The notes under the pieces were generated by a model that made no database searches, had not been told where the DNA came from, and worked only from the letters and a program-made list of their open reading frames with translations. This document shows, one piece after another, positions 19,166-28,668 of a stretch of 64,000 nt of DNA. Source of the DNA: Senegalimassilia faecalis (GTDB taxonomy: Bacteria > Actinomycetota > Coriobacteriia > Coriobacteriales > Eggerthellaceae); NCBI RefSeq assembly GCF_004135645.1, contig NZ_SDPW01000001.1, positions 124,001-188,000 of the forward strand. The letters run 5' to 3'. Made by a program: the position numbers and the translations under genes. Every line of letters starts with the position of its first letter. Position 1 is the first letter of the stretch.

Positions 19166-20392
19166 CTAAAGCGTTACGGGCATGAGCGCGCCTGCCTTGA
19201 CACCTTCGGGAGCCGGCAGCTCGTGGTAGCTTTCCGTCATGGCCACGCCGTTTTCCTCGATGAGCGCCAGCTCTCTGGTGCCGGCTCTGTTTTCTCGATC
19301 TTGTTGGCGTAGTTGCTTGGCAAGCGCGCGTAGCGTGCGGGCGCGTTCGGCACGCATTTCGTGCGGAACTTGATCGGTGCGCGCAGCTGCGGGAGTGCCC
19401 TCGCGCTGCGAGTACGGGAACACGTGGATTTTCGAGAAGCGGCAGCGTTGCGCCACGTCAAGCGTTTCTTGGAAATCCGCGTCCGTTTCGCCGGGAAAAC
19501 CGCAGATGATGTCGGTAGACAAAGAAAGCTCGGGAAGCTTTGCATACAGCTTGTTTACCAGCGCCTCGAATTGCTGCGCCGTGTACGGGCGGTTCATCTC
19601 GGCAAGCACCTTCGTGGAACCCGATTGCAGCGGCAGATGCAGATGGCGGCAGATGCGACCGTTCGAGCGAGCCATGACGTCGATGAGCTTGTCGGACACG
19701 TCGGCCGGTTCGATGCTTGAGATGCGGAAGCGACACGGCGGCTGACCCGGTTCGTGCACGTCGGCGGTGTCGTCGAGCAACGCCTGCATGAGGCCGTCGA
19801 GCATAAGGACTTCCCCCTGGCCGCCATCGAAGCGATACGACCCCAGGTTGATGCCGGTCAGCACGATTTCGCGGGCGCCCGCTTCAGCGAGCGCCTTGCA
19901 TTCTTCGCGCACATCGCCAGCGTTGCGGCTGGTGGCCCGCCCGCGCGCAACGTGCACGATGCAGTACGTGCAAGCGTTGTTGCAGCCGTCCTGTACTTTC
20001 ACACCCACGCGTGTGCGAAAGCCGTTGCCAACGGCCAGTGCGTGATATCCCGACTTCAAAGGCCCAACCAGCTGGTCAATCACTTCATCGACCTGCAGTT
20101 TTCCCGCAACATGCACGCGGCCCGGCGCCATGGCCGTGAACGCATCGGCATCGATGGCCGCTGCGCAGCCGGTTACCACCACGTGAGAAAGGTCGTTCGC
20201 GCGCAGGGCATGGCGCACCGCCTTGCGCGTTTTCTTCTCGGCTTCGCCCGTGACGGTGCACGTGTTCACCACCACGATGTTCGCGGCGGCTTCGTCGGTT
20301 TCCTGGCAACCGCGTGCGAGCAGGCCCGATGCGAACGCATCGGATTCCACGCGGTTGACCTTGCAGCCAAGATTCACGATGGCGAAGTTCAT
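19166..20392 (-). CDS. mtaB: tRNA (N6-threonylcarbamoyladenosine-37-C2) methylthiotransferase MtaB
   Basis: 408 aa. The N-terminal cluster cysteines are in NLGCKVNRVES, VNTCTVTGEAEKKTRK and TGCAAA. The radical-SAM motif is CNNACTYCIVHVARGR, and a short TRAM-like C-terminus follows. The pattern NLGCKVN and CTYCIV separates MtaB from RimO and MiaB. It converts t6A37 to ms2t6A37 in ANN-decoding tRNAs. Its start overlaps the rsmE stop by 4 nt, so the two are coupled. Confidence 0.9.
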   Translation of the reverse strand: MNFAIVNLGCKVNRVESDAFASGLLARGCQETDEAAANIVVVNTCTVTGEAEKKTRKAVRHALRANDLSHVVVTGCAAAIDADAFTAMAPGRVHVAGKLQVDEVIDQLVGPLKSGYHALAVGNGFRTRVGVKVQDGCNNACTYCIVHVARGRATSRNAGDVREECKALAEAGAREIVLTGINLGSYRFDGGQGEVLMLDGLMQALLDDTADVHEPGQPPCRFRISSIEPADVSDKLIDVMARSNGRICRHLHLPLQSGSTKVLAEMNRPYTAQQFEALVNKLYAKLPELSLSTDIICGFPGETDADFQETLDVAQRCRFSKIHVFPYSQREGTPAAARTDQVPHEMRAERARTLRALAKQLRQQDRENRAGTRELALIEENGVAMTESYHELPAPEGVKAGALMPVTL

Positions 20393-21189
20393 GCGCGCTC
20401 CTTTGCGCCCAGCCCGCCCAGCTCATAGAGCACCAGCGCCGGCGCCACGATGCCGGCGGTTTCCGTGCGCAGGATGGAGCGGCCCAGCGATACCAAGCTT
20501 GCGTGCGCGTTGCTCGCCAGAAGTGCCTCCACTTCTTCCGGAGCAAGTCCGCCCTCGGGGCCAACAACCACTGCGATTCGTGCTTCGACCGGGGGTTTTC
20601 CTACATTAGCTAGTGCGCTTGCAAGCGCTTCGTGTAGCACGGCCGTGCCCGGAGCCTCTTCCCAGCACACGAGCACCGCGTCGAAACCCGCCAGCGCGGC
20701 GCACACCGCGGGCAGCTTCATGGGCTGGTTTACGTGCGCCAAGCGCGTTTGCCCCGACTGCATGGCGGCGCTTTTGGCGATGGCTTGCCAGCGCTCGGTT
20801 TTCGCAGTTGCTTTCTTCGCGTCTACTTTCATGATGGAGCGTGCGGCGGCAAACGGTATGAATTCGGCGACGCCCAGTTCGGTGGCATGGCGGATGACGG
20901 TTTCCATTTTGTCGCCCTTCGCCAGGCCCTGCACCAAGCAGACGTGCGGCATATCGCTTGCCTGGTCGAGATGGCCGGCAATGCGCACGACGGGCAGCGC
21001 CTCGGCAAACGAGACTATTTCGCATTCGAAATAGTCTTGGGCGGCATCGACGACGGCAACATGTTCGCCCGGGGCAAGGCGCAGCACTTTAGCGTGCTTG
21101 GCATCATCGCGCGAAAGCGCAAGTGGAAATTCCGCTTGCGCTTCTTTTGCGAGCACCTGAACGTTTAGAAAGAAGTGTGGAAGAGACAC
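20389..21189 (-). CDS. rsmE: 16S rRNA (uracil1498-N3)-methyltransferase
   Basis: 266 aa SPOUT methyltransferase. The N-terminal PUA-like part has HAKVLRLAPGEHV. The knotted C-terminal half has GDKMETVIRHATELGV, VGPEGGLAPEEVEAL and SLGRSILRTETAG, all family hallmarks. It methylates U1498 of 16S rRNA in assembled 30S subunits. It lies 12 nt downstream of dnaJ; the dnaJ-(prmA)-rsmE-mtaB order is conserved, and prmA is absent here. Confidence 0.93.
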   Translation of the reverse strand: MSLPHFFLNVQVLAKEAQAEFPLALSRDDAKHAKVLRLAPGEHVAVVDAAQDYFECEIVSFAEALPVVRIAGHLDQASDMPHVCLVQGLAKGDKMETVIRHATELGVAEFIPFAAARSIMKVDAKKATAKTERWQAIAKSAAMQSGQTRLAHVNQPMKLPAVCAALAGFDAVLVCWEEAPGTAVLHEALASALANVGKPPVEARIAVVVGPEGGLAPEEVEALLASNAHASLVSLGRSILRTETAGIVAPALVLYELGGLGAKERA

Positions 21190-21201
21190 GAAGCTCCTTC
21201 G

Positions 21202-22341
21202 CTAGTTGAACTTGTCGCGCAGCTTCTGCAGCGGCGTGCGCGCCTCGGAAACGTCTTCGCCCAGTTCGTGGGCCAACTGCTCAAGCAGCTCGCGCTGCTT
21301 TTTCGTAACCTTCTTCGGCACCACCACGGTAACGTGCACGTACATATCGCCGCGAGCATCGCTGCGGAAGCGCGGCATGCCGAAGCCTTTCACGCGCACG
21401 ATCTGATCGTTCTGCAGGCCCTCGGGGATGCGCACCTTCACCTTTTCGCCCTCGAAGATGCCGTCGACCTCGATTTCAGCACCAAGCGTTGCCTGGACGA
21501 TGGACACGTTCGCGCGGCAATGCAGGTCGTCCCCGTCGCGTTCGAAGAACTCGTGGGGCTGGATGCGGCACGTGACAATGAGGTCGCCCGAGCGCGCACC
21601 GCGAAGGCCTGCCTCGCCGAAGCCGGTCAGGCGCAGCTGCTGGGCATCGCGAATGCCCACGGGCACCTCGACGGTGACGCGCTGACGGTCGGGCACGCGG
21701 CCCTGGCCTTCGCACTCGGGGCACGGGTTGTCGATGGTTTTGCCCGTGCCGTTACACTTGCTGCACGTGGTGGCCGTTTGCATGTCGCCCAGGAACGTGT
21801 GCTGCACGGTGACCACGCGGCCCTTGCCGCCGCACTCGGGGCAGGACACTTCCTTGCCGTTTTCGCCCAGGCCCGTGCCGTCGCAATCCGGGCAAGGCGC
21901 CAGGCGGTCGTAGACGATTTCCTTTTTGGCGCCCGTGGCAACTTCCTCAAGCGTCAGTCGCAGGCCAACGCCCATGTCGCGGCCTTCCGTGCGCTGCTGG
22001 CGCGCACCGCCGCCGCCCGCGGCACCGCCGAAGAAGCTGCTGAAGATATCGCCGACGCCGAAGCCGCCGCCGAACAGGTCGTCGAAGTCGACGTAGCCGT
22101 TGCCGCCATAGCCGCCGCCCGCGGCGCCCGGGACGGTGCCGAAGCGGTCGTACTGGGCGCGCTTGTTGGCGTCGCTGAGCACATCGTATGCTTCGTTGAG
22201 CTCTTTGAACTGGTCTTCTGCGTCGGGAGCTTTGTTTACGTCAGGGTGCAGCTCGCGCGCTTTGCGACGAAACGCCTTCTTGATATCCGCCTCGGTTGCG
22301 TCGCGGGAGACGCCGAGAACTTCGTACAAGTCCTTCGCCAT
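21202..22341 (-). CDS. dnaJ: Chaperone DnaJ
   Basis: 379 aa. The J domain ([21 protein letters not shown]) is present, but its HPD lies in ELHPDVNK. A Gly-rich linker with [17 protein letters not shown] follows. Four zinc-finger repeats are intact ([32 protein letters not shown]), then the C-terminal substrate-binding domain. It is the Hsp70 co-chaperone. It follows hrcA after 57 nt; DnaK and GrpE are not in the window. Confidence 0.96.
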   Translation of the reverse strand: MAKDLYEVLGVSRDATEADIKKAFRRKARELHPDVNKAPDAEDQFKELNEAYDVLSDANKRAQYDRFGTVPGAAGGGYGGNGYVDFDDLFGGGFGVGDIFSSFFGGAAGGGGARQQRTEGRDMGVGLRLTLEEVATGAKKEIVYDRLAPCPDCDGTGLGENGKEVSCPECGGKGRVVTVQHTFLGDMQTATTCSKCNGTGKTIDNPCPECEGQGRVPDRQRVTVEVPVGIRDAQQLRLTGFGEAGLRGARSGDLIVTCRIQPHEFFERDGDDLHCRANVSIVQATLGAEIEVDGIFEGEKVKVRIPEGLQNDQIVRVKGFGMPRFRSDARGDMYVHVTVVVPKKVTKKQRELLEQLAHELGEDVSEARTPLQKLRDKFN

Positions 22342-22398
22342 GGTGTTTCCGTTCTACCTTTCTTCGGGGCGCGGTACGCTGCCGGCCCCTTGTACCAC

Positions 22399-23415
22399 CT
22401 AGTTATCGCCTAACGCGGCGCCAGCGATGCGCACCGCGCGAATTACCTTCGAATAGTCCATGCGCGTGGGGCCGATGACGGCCACGACGCCTGCCGCGTC
22501 GCCACGCCCGTAGCGGCTGGCCACCACCGACACGCCCGAAAGCGCTTCGGCATCGTTTTCCGAACCGATGCGCACGCTAGGCGCGCCCGTGCATGTCTGC
22601 GCCGCGTTGTCGAGGATGTGCAGCAGCACCGTGTCGTCTTCAAGCACCTGCATGACGGGAAGCAGCGCCTGCGATTGGCTGAACTCGGGTTGCGCAAGCA
22701 GCGACGTTACGCCCAGGCTGTGCGCGCGCGACGTGTCGCCCTCGCGCATGCACGAAAGCACCTCGTCAAGCGTCATGCGCACGAGCGGGTTGCGGAACGC
22801 CTCGGCCATTCCCTGCCCCAGGCCGTTTTCGATCTCGTGCAGGCTGTTGCCCGAGAACACGTCGCCGAGCAAGTGCTGCACGCGCGCAAGTTCGTCGCTG
22901 GGCACCTCTTCGGCGAATTCCATTTGCCGATTGAACACCTGGCCGTCTTCGGTGACCACCACCACAAGCGCCCGGTACGGCGTGAGCGAAATGAGCGAGA
23001 CTTGCTTGATATGCAGGTCAAGCACCGAAGGGGCAAGCACGATGGACAGGCAATCGGTCAGCTTCGTGAGCGCCGACGACGTTTGTTCCACCAAATCGTC
23101 AAGCTCCGATGCGCTTTCGCGCAGCTTGTCTGCCGCCTTCTTGCAGCGCTCGTCCTCTTCTTCGCGGCCTTCCTGAGCAAGCAGGTTGTCGACGAACGCG
23201 CGATACCCTTGATCGGTTGGGATACGGCCGGCCGAGGTATGGGGCTGCGCGATGTAGCCGCCGTCTTCAAGCACCGAAAGCTCGTTGCGCACGGTTGCCG
23301 CGCTGACGCCGAGCTGGTAGCGCTCGGTCAACGTACGCGAGCCCACCGGCAGAGCGCGCGCCACGTATTCCTCGATCAATGCCGCCAACACTTTTTGACG
23401 TCGATCTGAAAGCAC
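22399..23415 (-). CDS. hrcA: Heat-inducible transcription repressor HrcA
   Basis: 338 aa from a GTG start with GGAG 4 nt upstream. The N-terminal winged helix has LSDRRQKVLAALIEEYVARALPVGSRTL (read in two parts) and SAATVRNELSVLEDGGYI. The C-terminal effector domain has the HrcA-typical NPL(V)RMT stretch and IGPTRMDYSKVIRAV. It binds CIRCE operators and is held active by GroE. A CIRCE lies 64 nt upstream, so this gene is autoregulated together with dnaJ. Confidence 0.95.
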   Translation of the reverse strand: MLSDRRQKVLAALIEEYVARALPVGSRTLTERYQLGVSAATVRNELSVLEDGGYIAQPHTSAGRIPTDQGYRAFVDNLLAQEGREEEDERCKKAADKLRESASELDDLVEQTSSALTKLTDCLSIVLAPSVLDLHIKQVSLISLTPYRALVVVVTEDGQVFNRQMEFAEEVPSDELARVQHLLGDVFSGNSLHEIENGLGQGMAEAFRNPLVRMTLDEVLSCMREGDTSRAHSLGVTSLLAQPEFSQSQALLPVMQVLEDDTVLLHILDNAAQTCTGAPSVRIGSENDAEALSGVSVVASRYGRGDAAGVVAVIGPTRMDYSKVIRAVRIAGAALGDN

Positions 23416-23472
23416 GCTTCTCCACCATCCTTTCGCATGTGTACCACTCTTTGGTATTCGGTTTCGTAGCAG

Positions 23473-23505
23473 ATTATATTAGCAGCCCGGCCGGCGGAGT
23501 GCTAA
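23473..23505 (-). promoter_or_regulatory. CIRCE operator with adjacent TATAAT -10 of hrcA-dnaJ
   Basis: On the plus strand TTAGCAGCC (23479-23487), nine spacer bases and GAGTGCTAA (23497-23505). One arm is a perfect CIRCE half-site and the other matches 7 of 9 bases. The minus-strand TATAAT at 23473-23478 abuts the operator, so HrcA bound here would block the promoter. Confidence 0.85.
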
Positions 23506-23564
23506 TACTGCACCGAATTGTAAGAATTGCGAAGACGAAGGCGCCCGCGTGCCCCGATACGTGG

Positions 23565-24674
23565 TTACGGAGCCAGGTCAAACAGCGCGCCATACAGATC
23601 GTTGCCGCACAACCATCCGCGCTCAGTCGGGCGCCAACGGTTGCCCTCGTGTACCGCAAGCCCCTGCTGAGCAAGCTCTTCAAGCACGCGTCGCACGTCG
23701 GGCAACTGGCTTTCCGCCTGCGTGATCAGCTCATCGGAAACGCCGCGCGACATGCGCATGCCCAACATGAGGTCTTCCGCGAACATCTCGGCGCGGTTCA
23801 GGTCGTCGGTGACCTGTCCGTCTTGCACGCGCATGCGGCGCTGGTCGTTTTGCGTCATGGACGCTGCGCTTTTCCCGATACCCAGGTACGGCACGCCGGT
23901 CCAGTAGGCGATGTTGTGCTTGCAGGCATAGCCGGGCTTGGCGTAGCTTGCAACCTCGTAGCGCTGATACCCTGCCGCCTGCAGAAGCCGCGCGGCGACT
24001 TGCATATGCTCGGCTTCGACGTCGTCGTTGGGCTCTTCCATCTGGCCTGAGAGCACCATGGCGTCGAATGGCGTATGCGGCTCGATGGTAAGCGGGTAGA
24101 TGCTCATGTGCGTTACCCCCTGTTCGATAGCCGTCTGCACGCTGTGCTCGAGGGAGGCGGTGGTTTGCCCCGGAATGCCGCACATCAAATCAACGCTGAC
24201 GTTGTCGAAACGCTCGTGCGCGGCGGCGACGGCGCGCTTGGCCCCCTCGGCGTTATGCGCGCGCCCAAGCGTAGCCAGCACGTTGTCGTCGAAGCTTTGC
24301 ACGCCGATGGACAGGCGGTTCACGCCGAGTGCCCAGATGTCTCGCACCATGGCGGGCGTGAGGCTTTCGGGGTTCGCTTCCATGGTGCACTCGACGTCGG
24401 GTTCAAGGCGCATGGACAGGCTGAGCGTGTACAGCAGCATGGACAGGCGGCTTAAGCCCACGTGCGAGGGCGTGCCGCCGCCTAGGTACACGGTTTCGAT
24501 GCTGCCAAGTTCCCCTTCGCGGGCTTTGCGGCGGATTTGCAGGCAGAGCTCTTCGATGTATTCGTCGATGAGCGGGCTGTCCTGCTTTACGGCCGATGTG
24601 GTGAAATCGCAGTAGGCGCAGCGCTTCACGCAAAACGGCAGATGCACGTACAGGGCGCGGTAGGGATCATGCAT
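23565..24674 (-). CDS. hemW: Heme chaperone HemW (oxygen-independent coproporphyrinogen oxidase-like)
   Basis: 369 aa. The radical-SAM motif CVKRCAYCDF is near the N-terminus, followed by ETVYLGGGTPS, NRLSIGVQSF and the HemW-specific CKHNIAYW. HemW lacks the CPDH residues of true HemN and delivers heme to target proteins. I used the ATG at 24674. A TTG 12 nt upstream is an alternative, and either overlaps the end of dusB. In many Gram-positive genomes hemW lies directly before hrcA, as here. Confidence 0.9.
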   Translation of the reverse strand: MHDPYRALYVHLPFCVKRCAYCDFTTSAVKQDSPLIDEYIEELCLQIRRKAREGELGSIETVYLGGGTPSHVGLSRLSMLLYTLSLSMRLEPDVECTMEANPESLTPAMVRDIWALGVNRLSIGVQSFDDNVLATLGRAHNAEGAKRAVAAAHERFDNVSVDLMCGIPGQTTASLEHSVQTAIEQGVTHMSIYPLTIEPHTPFDAMVLSGQMEEPNDDVEAEHMQVAARLLQAAGYQRYEVASYAKPGYACKHNIAYWTGVPYLGIGKSAASMTQNDQRRMRVQDGQVTDDLNRAEMFAEDLMLGMRMSRGVSDELITQAESQLPDVRRVLEELAQQGLAVHEGNRWRPTERGWLCGNDLYGALFDLAP

Positions 24675-25638
24675 GGGCGCCCGCAATCTCTAGCAGCTCG
24701 TCGAACACGGCGTCGAAGTCTTCGACGCCTACGCATGCGTTGATTTTCCCGCGCGCCGCCGCGGCTCCGGGAAGCCCGGCCATGTACCACATGGCGTGCT
24801 TGCGCATGCGCACGATGTTGCGGCCTTCGCGCTGGGCAAGCAGGCGCGCATGGCGCCGCGCCATGGCGATGCGCTGCTCAACCGTGGGCGCCACGGGCGG
24901 GTGCTCACCGGCCAGCGCGGCTTTGGCCTGCGCGAATATCCAGGGGTTTCCCTCGGCCGCGCGAGCGATCATGACGGCGTCGCAGCCAGTTTGCTGCTTG
25001 ATAGCCGCCGCATCGGCGCCGCACTTCACGTCGCCGTTGCCGATGACGGGGATGCTGACGGCCTGCTTCACGCGCGCAACGGTGCCCCAATCGGAGCTGC
25101 CGCGGTACAGCTGCTCGGCAAACCTGCCGTGCACGGCCACCGCGCAGGCGCCCGCCGCTTCCATGCGCCGGGCGAATTCCGGCGCCGTTTCCTGGCCTTG
25201 CGCCCACCCTCGGCGAAACTTCACCGTTACGGGGTGGTCAACGGCAGCGCGAACCGCGCTGACGATGCGTGCGGCAAGGTCGGGGTCGCGCATAAGCGCG
25301 CTGCCGTCGCCTTTCGTGACGATTTTGCGCGCCGGGCAGCCCATGTTGATGTCAAGATATGCCAGCGAATCCCCCACGGCCTGCTCGATCCACGCCGCCT
25401 GCGACGCCATGACGCCAGGCTCGTGGCCGAACAGCTGCACAGCCACCACGTCTTCACCTTGCGCCAGGTCAAGCAAGTGGCGCGTTTTCTCGTTTGCATA
25501 GGAAAGGCCCTTCGCGGACACCATTTCCGTGTAGGTCAGATCAGCGCCCTGCTCGCGGCACAGCGTGCGAAACGCCATGTCGGACACGCCGGCCATAGGC
25601 GCCAGCAGCAGCTGATGGGATGCGAAAAAATCGTACAT
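24667..25638 (-). CDS. dusB: tRNA-dihydrouridine synthase (DusB-type)
   Basis: 323 aa FMN-binding TIM barrel. Motifs are LLLAPMAGVSDMAFR at the N-terminus, LDINMGCPARKIV with the catalytic Cys, VTVKFRRGW, AVAVHGR and VIGNGDVKC. It reduces uridines in the tRNA D-arm using NADPH. The ATG at 25638 was chosen because it begins MYDFF just before the barrel and AGGA precedes it. The longer open frame runs through the intergenic hairpin. It overlaps hemW at its 3' end. Confidence 0.93.
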   Translation of the reverse strand: MYDFFASHQLLLAPMAGVSDMAFRTLCREQGADLTYTEMVSAKGLSYANEKTRHLLDLAQGEDVVAVQLFGHEPGVMASQAAWIEQAVGDSLAYLDINMGCPARKIVTKGDGSALMRDPDLAARIVSAVRAAVDHPVTVKFRRGWAQGQETAPEFARRMEAAGACAVAVHGRFAEQLYRGSSDWGTVARVKQAVSIPVIGNGDVKCGADAAAIKQQTGCDAVMIARAAEGNPWIFAQAKAALAGEHPPVAPTVEQRIAMARRHARLLAQREGRNIVRMRKHAMWYMAGLPGAAAARGKINACVGVEDFDAVFDELLEIAGAHA

Positions 25639-25700
25639 ACGTCCTATCCTATACCGACCGCACAAGGCGCGGCCGACCGCTTCATGCGCGAATGCCAAAA

Positions 25701-25749
25701 GGTTGCGAAAGCCGGAGCCCATGGTCTTTCGCAACCCCGGCTCCGGCTT
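25701..25749 (-). terminator. Two overlapping, mutually exclusive hairpins between small membrane protein gene and dusB
   Basis: Arms 25726-25736 and 25701-25711 form an 11-bp stem ending in TTTTGG, a terminator. Arms 25739-25749 and 25709-25719 form a second 11-bp stem that shares bases 25709-25711 with the first and encloses one of its arms. The arrangement can only fold fully one way at a time or as a pseudoknot. It may be a terminator with an alternative fold. Confidence 0.6.
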
Positions 25750-25755
25750 CATGCG

Positions 25756-25953
25756 CTACAACGATGAGAGGATGCCTACGCCCGACACCAGCGTGAACAC
25801 CAGCAAGCAGACAAGCGCGACGACCACGACCACGCAACCGCAGCCGGCCGCCTTCGTGCTGCCGCCTTGCGCGCGTTCGAGCTCGGCTTTCGCCTTGTTC
25901 TCGTCGAATGCGTCGTCAAGCCAGCTTCCCTCTTCGCGCGAACTTTTGCTCAT
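25756..25953 (-). CDS. Small single-pass membrane protein, function unknown
   Basis: 65 aa. A charged cytoplasmic part of about 35 residues (SSREEGSWLDDAFDENKAKAELERAQ) precedes CGC and one membrane helix (VVVVVALVCLLVFTLVS). I do not recognise a family. It starts 12 nt after the lepA stop on the same strand, and its stop is followed by the hairpin pair before dusB. Codon use looks like its neighbours, and its placement supports a real gene. Confidence 0.6.
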   Translation of the reverse strand: MSKSSREEGSWLDDAFDENKAKAELERAQGGSTKAAGCGCVVVVVALVCLLVFTLVSGVGILSSL

Positions 25954-25965
25954 ATGACCCGAGTC

Positions 25966-27783
25966 CTAATCGTCAACCTTCAAAATGGCCATGAACGCCT
26001 CTTGCGGCACTTCCACGTTGCCGATGGCCTTCATGCGCTTCTTGCCTTGCTTCTGCTTTTCCAGCAGCTTTCGCTTGCGGCTGATGTCGCCGCCGTAGCA
26101 TTTCGCCAGCACGTCTTTGCGCTTGGCTTTCACCGTCTCGCGCGCCAGCACGCGTCCGCCGATAGCGGCCTGGATGGGCACTTCGAACATCTGACGTGGG
26201 ATGATGTCCTTCAGCTTCTCCGTAAGCACGCGCCCGCGCTCATAGGCTTTGTCGCGGTGCACGATGAAGCTGAGCGCGTCGATGGGCTTGCCGGAAAGCA
26301 GGATGTCAAGCTTCACCAGGTTCGACGGCTTGTACCCATCGAAGTCGTAGTCCAGGCTTGCGTAGCCTTTCGTGTTCGACTTCAGCTTGTCGAAATAGTC
26401 CATGATCAGCTCGGACAGCGGAATCTCCCACAGCATCTCCACCGTGTGCTGCGACAGGTAGTTCATGGTAACGAACGTGCCGCGGCGCGCCACGGTAAGG
26501 TCCATGACGGCGCCCACGTAATCGGGCGGGATGAGGATCTTCGCCTTGAGGTAGGGTTCCTCGATGCGCTCGATCTCGCCTGGGTCGGGCATCTCCTGCG
26601 GCGAGTGCAGGCTGATCATCTGGCCGCCTTGGCGGTACACGTGGTACTCCACCGACGGCGCCGTGGCCAGAAGGTCCAGGTTGAACTCGCGCTCCAGGCG
26701 TTCCTTCACCACTTCCATGTGCAGCAGGCCCAAAAAGCCTACGCGGAAGCCGAATCCCAGCGCGTGCGATTTTTCCGGTTCCCAGATAAGGGCCGGGTCG
26801 TTGAGCGACAGCTTCTCGAGCGCCTCTTTGAGCGGCTCGTACTGGTCGGAGTCGATGGGGAACAGGCCCGTGTACACCATGGGCTTGGCCTCGCGGTAGC
26901 CAGGCAGCGGCTCGTCCACGCCGCCTTCGGCCAGCGTGATGGTGTCGCCCACCTTGACGTGCGACAGGTCTTTCAGGCCCGTGACCAGGTATCCTACCTC
27001 GCCGACGGAAAGCTCGGGCAGCGGCTCTTCCACGGGGTGGCGCGCACCGACCTCTTCGGCCTGGATGACCTTGCCCGACGCCATAAGGCGCAGCTTCTGG
27101 CCTTTGTGCATGGAGCCGTCCACCACGCGCACCAGCGCCACGACGCCGCGGTACGGGTCGAAATAGCTGTCGAAGATGAGCGCGCGCAGCGGTGCGTCGG
27201 CGTTGCCTTGCGGCGCGGGGATGTTGTACACCACCGCTTCCAGCAGGTCGTGCACGCCCACGCCCGTTTTGCCGCTTGCCAGCACGGCGTCGTCGGCTGG
27301 GATGGCAAGGCCGTCCTCGATTTCGGCCTTCACGCGCTCGGGCTCGGCCGAGGGGAGGTCGATCTTGTTGATAAGCGGGATGATCTCCAGGTTGGCGTTC
27401 ATGGCCATCATGGCGTTGGCCACCGTTTGCGCCTCGACGCCCTGCGTGGCGTCCACCACCAGCACCGCGCCTTCGCATGCGGCCAGGCTGCGGCTGACCT
27501 CGTACGTGAAGTCGACGTGGCCGGGCGTGTCGATGAGGTTGAACTGGTACGTTTCGCCGTCATCAGCCGTGTAGCTGACGCGCACGGCCTGGCTTTTGAT
27601 GGTGATGCCGCGCTCGCGCTCGATGTCCATGCTGTCAAGCAACTGCGCCTGCATGTCGCGGTGCGCCACCGTGCCCGTCATCTCGAGGATGCGGTCGGAC
27701 AGCGTGGACTTGCCGTGGTCGATATGGGCGATGATGCTGAAGTTGCGAATATGCGAAGGGTCGGTCATGGCCTCGGCTTTCAT
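25966..27783 (-). CDS. lepA: Elongation factor 4 (LepA)
   Basis: 605 aa. The GTPase domain has [36 protein letters not shown] and [13 protein letters not shown]-like domains II, III and V follow, then the LepA-specific C-terminal domain ([17 protein letters not shown]). It back-translocates or remodels stalled ribosomes. A second ATG five codons in (27768), giving [10 protein letters not shown], is the more usual LepA start; neither has a strong Shine-Dalgarno. Confidence 0.95.
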   Translation of the reverse strand: MKAEAMTDPSHIRNFSIIAHIDHGKSTLSDRILEMTGTVAHRDMQAQLLDSMDIERERGITIKSQAVRVSYTADDGETYQFNLIDTPGHVDFTYEVSRSLAACEGAVLVVDATQGVEAQTVANAMMAMNANLEIIPLINKIDLPSAEPERVKAEIEDGLAIPADDAVLASGKTGVGVHDLLEAVVYNIPAPQGNADAPLRALIFDSYFDPYRGVVALVRVVDGSMHKGQKLRLMASGKVIQAEEVGARHPVEEPLPELSVGEVGYLVTGLKDLSHVKVGDTITLAEGGVDEPLPGYREAKPMVYTGLFPIDSDQYEPLKEALEKLSLNDPALIWEPEKSHALGFGFRVGFLGLLHMEVVKERLEREFNLDLLATAPSVEYHVYRQGGQMISLHSPQEMPDPGEIERIEEPYLKAKILIPPDYVGAVMDLTVARRGTFVTMNYLSQHTVEMLWEIPLSELIMDYFDKLKSNTKGYASLDYDFDGYKPSNLVKLDILLSGKPIDALSFIVHRDKAYERGRVLTEKLKDIIPRQMFEVPIQAAIGGRVLARETVKAKRKDVLAKCYGGDISRKRKLLEKQKQGKKRMKAIGNVEVPQEAFMAILKVDD

Positions 27784-27875
27784 ATAACGGGCGCGCAGCG
27801 ACTTTACACGCCGCTGCGCGATTTTGCGTTTCGCTCGATTCTATCAGGGTTGCAGGCGGGCTTGCCGGCCAAGCA

Positions 27876-28298
27876 CTACAATTCCACGTCAGCGGCGCCG
27901 GCCGCCTGCGCGCTTACCGTGACCAGCTTCGCCTTCACCTGGCCATCGTTGGTGCACACGGCCCACGTGCCTTCGGGCAGCGTGATGGTGGCCTCACCCC
28001 CCGACACGGACTGCGTGGACGTTTGCTCGGGCACGAACTTCGACCCGTCTTCGGAAATGAACGTGGGCTTGCAGACGATCACCTGCGAAGCGTCCGTTTT
28101 CACGTGCACCTCGCCAGTGGATTGGGCGGCCGATTCCGGTTGCGCCACGTCATAGGTTTGCTTCTCGTCGGAATGGCACGACGCGCACGCCTTTCCCTGT
28201 TCGATGATCTCGTGCTGTTTCGCGCCGCACCCGGCAAGGCCGCACGCGCCGACGGCAAGCGCCGCCGCGCACGCCGCGGCAAGAACCTTCGTCCGCAT
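27876..28298 (-). CDS. Predicted lipoprotein with a single CxxCH heme-binding motif
   Basis: 140 aa. A signal peptide (MRTKVLAAACAAALAVGAC) ends in the lipobox LAGC, predicting a lipid-anchored extracytoplasmic protein. Just after it comes GKACASCHSDEK, a CxxCH c-type heme attachment site. The rest is rich in Thr/Val/Ser with no further CxxCH and no recognised domain. I chose the ATG at 28298 because AAAAGGGG lies upstream and the signal peptide starts there. A small electron-transfer lipoprotein is plausible (inference). A monoheme-like motif without an obvious distal ligand is weaker evidence than a multiheme pattern. Confidence 0.65.
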   Translation of the reverse strand: MRTKVLAAACAAALAVGACGLAGCGAKQHEIIEQGKACASCHSDEKQTYDVAQPESAAQSTGEVHVKTDASQVIVCKPTFISEDGSKFVPEQTSTQSVSGGEATITLPEGTWAVCTNDGQVKAKLVTVSAQAAGAADVEL

Positions 28299-28668
28299 TA
28301 TGGAAAACCCCTTTTCTTCCGTTTGCATCGAACGAAAATGTGCATTCCTCTGCACAAGTTTCAAAATGTCTGTGCGCTTGCGCGCAACATGCGGTATTCT
28401 ATCGCATTGCGTATCCGGCGCGACGTTCGCTCACAAAACGTGAAAGCGAATCCGCAGACAAGGCTGCACGAAGGATAGTCGTAGTGCCGGGTGGCCGATT
28501 GGCTTACCTGAACGGGAAAACCTGACCGTTCCGCATATGCATCTTCTTGAAAGGTTTGCGCCTGATGGCGGCATATGCCAATCTGTCATCCGCGCATTTC
28601 ACTCCTTTTGCCTGCCGGTTTCGCAGGAAGGCCCTGAAGGGCACACCACGTATCGAAGGAGTTTCGAA
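28299..28668. other. Divergent intergenic region between lipoprotein gene and rpsT
   Basis: 370 nt without a convincing gene. It must carry the divergent promoters. A TATTCT at 28394-28399 on the plus strand is a weak -10 candidate. The last 70 nt contain short stems (CCTGC...GCAGG and GCCC-TGAA-GGGC) ahead of the rpsT Shine-Dalgarno GAAGGAG. Confidence 0.4.
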
